Shown piece after piece: positions 61,135 to 64,000 of a stretch of DNA of 64,000 bases. The translations under genes and the position numbers were made by a program. Position 1 is the stretch's first letter; every line of letters starts with the position of its first letter. Source of the stretch: Allantophomopsis cytisporea (taxonomy: Eukaryota > Ascomycota > Leotiomycetes > Phacidiales > Phacidiaceae); NCBI GenBank assembly GCA_024752435.1, contig CP103032.1, positions 186,001 to 250,000 of the forward strand. Reading direction: 5' to 3'. The notes beneath the pieces were generated by a model, which was not told where the DNA came from, did no database searches, and worked only from the letters and a program-made list of their open reading frames with translations.

Positions 61135-62027
61135 GTGATGAGAGAGGCGAATTCCAGGACGTGGAAGGGGTCCAGTGTTCACTTTATATTTGCAGTTCCG
61201 ATGTAGGTCGTGGTTATCTCTCCACAGTCCTGCGTAGTCAGAAAGGGACATACCGTAGTGATATCTTTTCCCGCTATCAGTGGAATAAGGTAAGGTAGTT
61301 AGTGAGATTATGGCCGTTACGCCCTTCGACTTTCATCTTCTAGTCTGAGTCGGTGGATCTATCTATGGATGAGAATGGATGAGCTTGACTTTGGGTGACC
61401 CACACCGGGCACGCATGCCCCTTCCATATGGGGATTGGGGGGTAAATTCATGATTATTCTATGTATTGATAAGTGAATACCGGTGCAGGTACCTTCTGAG
61501 ATGAGGTGTGTGGAATATTGTTGGATTAGATTGTCTCGTTGGTTGATAAGGAATGTCCCGCCCGCATCTATCTCCATCGAGTGTGTGTGTCAATGCGACG
61601 GCCAATAATCATCCATTTGTTCCGGGGAAAGAGTTACAGAGTGGATGTCTACGTCGTCTACTATTCCTTGGATCTCTTGAAGTCCTCCTACTGTATGAAT
61701 TCCTTTGTCCAGCAAATGTTTAATACAAAATCTGTTTCTTCGGTACTACGTACTGCGTCAGATATGAGAGGCTGTCATGGCTGACCTTATTCCCGGACGC
61801 TAGATATATATCCACTGTACCTTCCCAAGTGCGAGCGAGGTGAGGGATGTCAGGTCAGCACCAGAAGATAAGTCAAAATCATAAGGCATAGAGACATACC
61901 TCGACAACATATATCACCATCTCCAATCGGTGACCAGATGACCACCGCCGAAAGGTACACAATAATAAAAGCTCAGCCAAAGGAATGTCAACCCTTCAAT
62001 TTGCATCTGACAATGTCTACTACGTAC

Positions 62028-62094
62028 ATTCACATTCACATTCGCATTCACATTCGCATTCACATTCACATTCACATTCACATTTACATTCACA
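62028..62094. repeat. CATTCA/CATTCG hexamer repeat
   Basis: About eleven hexamer units with C-to-G and C-to-T variants. The same unit occurs at 12119-12148. Confidence 0.92.
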
Positions 62095-62734
62095 CTTGCC
62101 GAAGAGAAGTGATCCTTGCTGTGCTGCTGCGGGAGTGGAATTAATCCCCCATGCGGCATGTACAAGCGCTTGCCCCGCTCTCCGCGATAGTGGGGTTGAT
62201 GGCGCTAAGATGTCGGGTAATCAGTACAGCACAGTACAGTACAGTACAGCACACCACACCAGGAAATGTGAATGCAGGATAGTCAGCTTGCCTTTGCTGG
62301 CTTACATATGTACGTACAGATGCCTTTATGCGTGATGCAGACATCCTACTTTACAATCATCCTTTAGTGATATGTGTTGTTCGTCGACACAGTGTACGTT
62401 TGCGTACGTTCATACACATCCTTATCAATGGGTGGGTTCTGGTATTCTTGGTGCGATATATATACTCACATAGATGCAGTCTATAGACAATTTTCAGGTG
62501 TGGACTGGATACACTCAATGCTGATACAAGCGCACTGATAAATCATCACCACCTGGAAATACCAGCGTTCATTGATGTAGTCTTGAAGAGAACCAACCGA
62601 AACGTATGAGTTCAAAAGAATGCCATGCTTAGGCTCTACAAAAGCCCTGATAACTCCCCCAGCTCCAAGAACACCTAAATCCCTTCATCCCAAACTCCGT
62701 GAGGAACATTCTATCAAGTATCCCCATACTACCT

Positions 62735-63571
62735 TCAACCCTCCTCCAACTCATTTGCCACAACCCTAATCCCCGCCCCAGTGCCCTTCTCAATAGCTTC
62801 CCTCCGCTTGTCCCTCCGCCCATCAACCTCCTGCACCAGCCCTTTAAAGTAAACCTCAGCAGAAACGGTAGCACTATACGCAACCGGGCTCCAGCTCCAA
62901 ACGTTCTTAACATCCGGATCAGCCCCCGCAGCCAACAATGTCCTCAGCACGAGCAAATGCCCATTACTACTAGCAAAATGCAACGCCGTATTCCCATCAC
63001 AGTCCGCATTCTTCAGCAGCTCCGCAGGCGAGAGATCCCCACTGGGCGCCGCAGCCGCATAGGTCAGCAGGATCTGCACGCACGTATCATGCCCATGTTT
63101 CGCCGCCATCATAATGGCGTCGCGGCGCTTCGCATCGCGCTTCTCGATGCCGCCGATGTTCTCCTTGCACAGCAGCAGTACGATATCCGTGTGGCCCTCG
63201 TGCGCGGCAAGCATCAGCGGCGTTTGGTATTCCTCGTTCAGAGAGATGCCGTCGGCTTCGTGGCCGAGATCCAGGAGCGTTTGCACGACGGGAAGGTTGC
63301 CCAGGGACGCGGCGAGGTGAAGAGAGGTGTTGGAGAGACCGGTTGGCGAGGAATCTGGGTTGTGGAGGAGGTGGGGGTGGGTTTTGAGGATGCGGGTGAG
63401 GAGGAGTACGGAGGATGGGGTGGGGTTGTGAATCGCGCGGCGGAGGCGGAGTTCTGGAGAGATCCTGGGGAGAATTGTTTAGTAAACGACGTAGATTATG
63501 GTGTGCGGGGTGCTTGGAAGGATATAGATCGAAAGTGGGACAAGGATGAGTGATGTAGAAGGTGCTTACAT
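62735..63571 (-). CDS. Ankyrin-repeat protein
   Basis: This is a small protein made almost wholly of ankyrin repeats, so a protein-protein adaptor; partners are unknown. The main exon is 63464-62735. Upstream, a donor GTAAGC at 63569 and acceptor CCCAG define a 105-bp intron. Joining them creates ATG from AT (63571-63570) plus G, directly before ISPELRLRRAI, giving 243 residues. Four or five repeats are visible, e.g. NTSLHLAASLGNLPVVQTLL, QTPLMLAAHEGHTDIVLLL, and NTALHFASSNGHLLVLRTLL, the last followed by AAGADPDVKN. The C-terminus is charged. Upstream of the split ATG the same frame stays open for about 50 codons and is Cys-rich (CNCPPQLCCDDLNCRR), without an ATG before an in-frame stop. An additional upstream exon is therefore possible, and the start is the weakest part of this call. 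Confidence 0.82.
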
Positions 63572-64000
63572 TGTATGGTCATTGCTAACGCGTCGACAAT
63601 TCAAATCATCGCAACACAACTGTGGTGGACAATTACACCTCAAGTGACGTAGAAAGAAAGCCGGTGTGTTGGTAGAAGGGAACAGATTGTTGACCGAGAG
63701 ACATCGACCGGGGTAAGCTTGTCAACTCAGCCTCCTCACGCTATCATGCGAGGCTGATAAGATAGAGTTGTACCTATCTTCACGTGAGGTCCAACTCGTC
63801 ACCTGTAACAACGTCGCCGTTGCCGTAGTACGAGCCAATGACTGACTGTCTTTGGTATATGTTCTACGTGGTGTTAAATCAGTTCAAGATGATTTTGTAT
63901 GTGCCTAGGTTTTAGCCTATAAAATAGGATTAGAAGGATAGATGAGGTAATCTACCTTATCTAGGGATCCTAGCAGCGATAATGATAGGCATCATCCTAT
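63572..64000. other. Window end: 5' flank of ankyrin gene
   Basis: Probable leader or promoter of the ankyrin gene, possibly including an upstream exon. Nothing else is recognised. Confidence 0.4.

Larger units (their letters stand above)
60956..62734. other. Intergenic: amine oxidase promoter and ankyrin gene 3' flank
   Basis: No gene is supportable. It contains a trinucleotide repeat close to the amine oxidase start, a hexamer repeat at 62028-62094 and a short ACAGT repeat near 62225-62248. Confidence 0.55.

Noticed and set aside
1..64000. CRISPR arrays, bacterial operons, insertion sequences
   Set aside because: Gene structure and content are eukaryotic; the direct repeats seen are microsatellites or diverged arrays without regular spacers.

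Overview
The window reads as nuclear DNA of a filamentous ascomycete (Pezizomycotina). The evidence is short GT-AG introns (mostly 48-122 bp), a Zn(II)2Cys6 regulator, a Gti1/Pac2 (WOPR) regulator, a TmpA-type membrane flavoprotein, lysine/alanine-rich histone H1, and long AT-leaning intergenic DNA full of microsatellites. A leotiomycete such as a Sclerotiniaceae member is my best guess. That guess rests on general resemblance only. I saw no bacterial, organellar or viral genes, no tRNA or rRNA, and no intact transposon.

Layout. 0-4 kb: the 5' part of a Zn2Cys6 transcription factor, cut by the left edge, and a 601-codon Pac2-like WOPR regulator, both on the minus strand. 4-20.4 kb: about 16 kb without a supportable gene. 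This is the upstream side of the WOPR gene and holds pyrimidine tracts, microsatellites and perfect short inverted repeats. 20.4-26 kb: an MFS transporter of the monocarboxylate-transporter type, and an unrecognised protein with two CCHC knuckles and a coiled coil, for which I find a missed C-terminal exon. 28-31 kb: phosphatidylinositol-4-phosphate 5-kinase (MSS4 type, three exons). 36.6-37.8 kb: histone H1 in five exons. 38-39.7 kb: divergent from H1, an array of diverged hairpin-forming repeats punctuated by splice-like sites. 41.8-44.7 kb: a PhyH-family dioxygenase and a frameshifted aminoglycoside-phosphotransferase-fold pseudogene. 45.7-46.9 kb: a non-coding-looking spliced locus whose two introns are diverged tandem copies of each other. 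47-53 kb: COQ1-type polyprenyl diphosphate synthase divergent from VMA12, then TmpA. 58-61 kb: copper amine oxidase with an unusual 39-bp inverted repeat in its 3' flank. 62.7-63.6 kb: an ankyrin-repeat protein whose start codon seems to be split by an intron.

The protein genes are a mix of housekeeping and developmental functions: chromatin, phosphoinositide signalling, ubiquinone and V-ATPase assembly on one side, WOPR, TmpA and Zn2Cys6 on the other. I see no metabolic cluster. The parts most worth a second look are the two apparently non-coding, structured, internally duplicated loci (38.56-39.71 kb and 45.8-46.9 kb) and the hairpin downstream of the amine oxidase. All exon boundaries were read by eye from splice motifs and reading-frame continuity.
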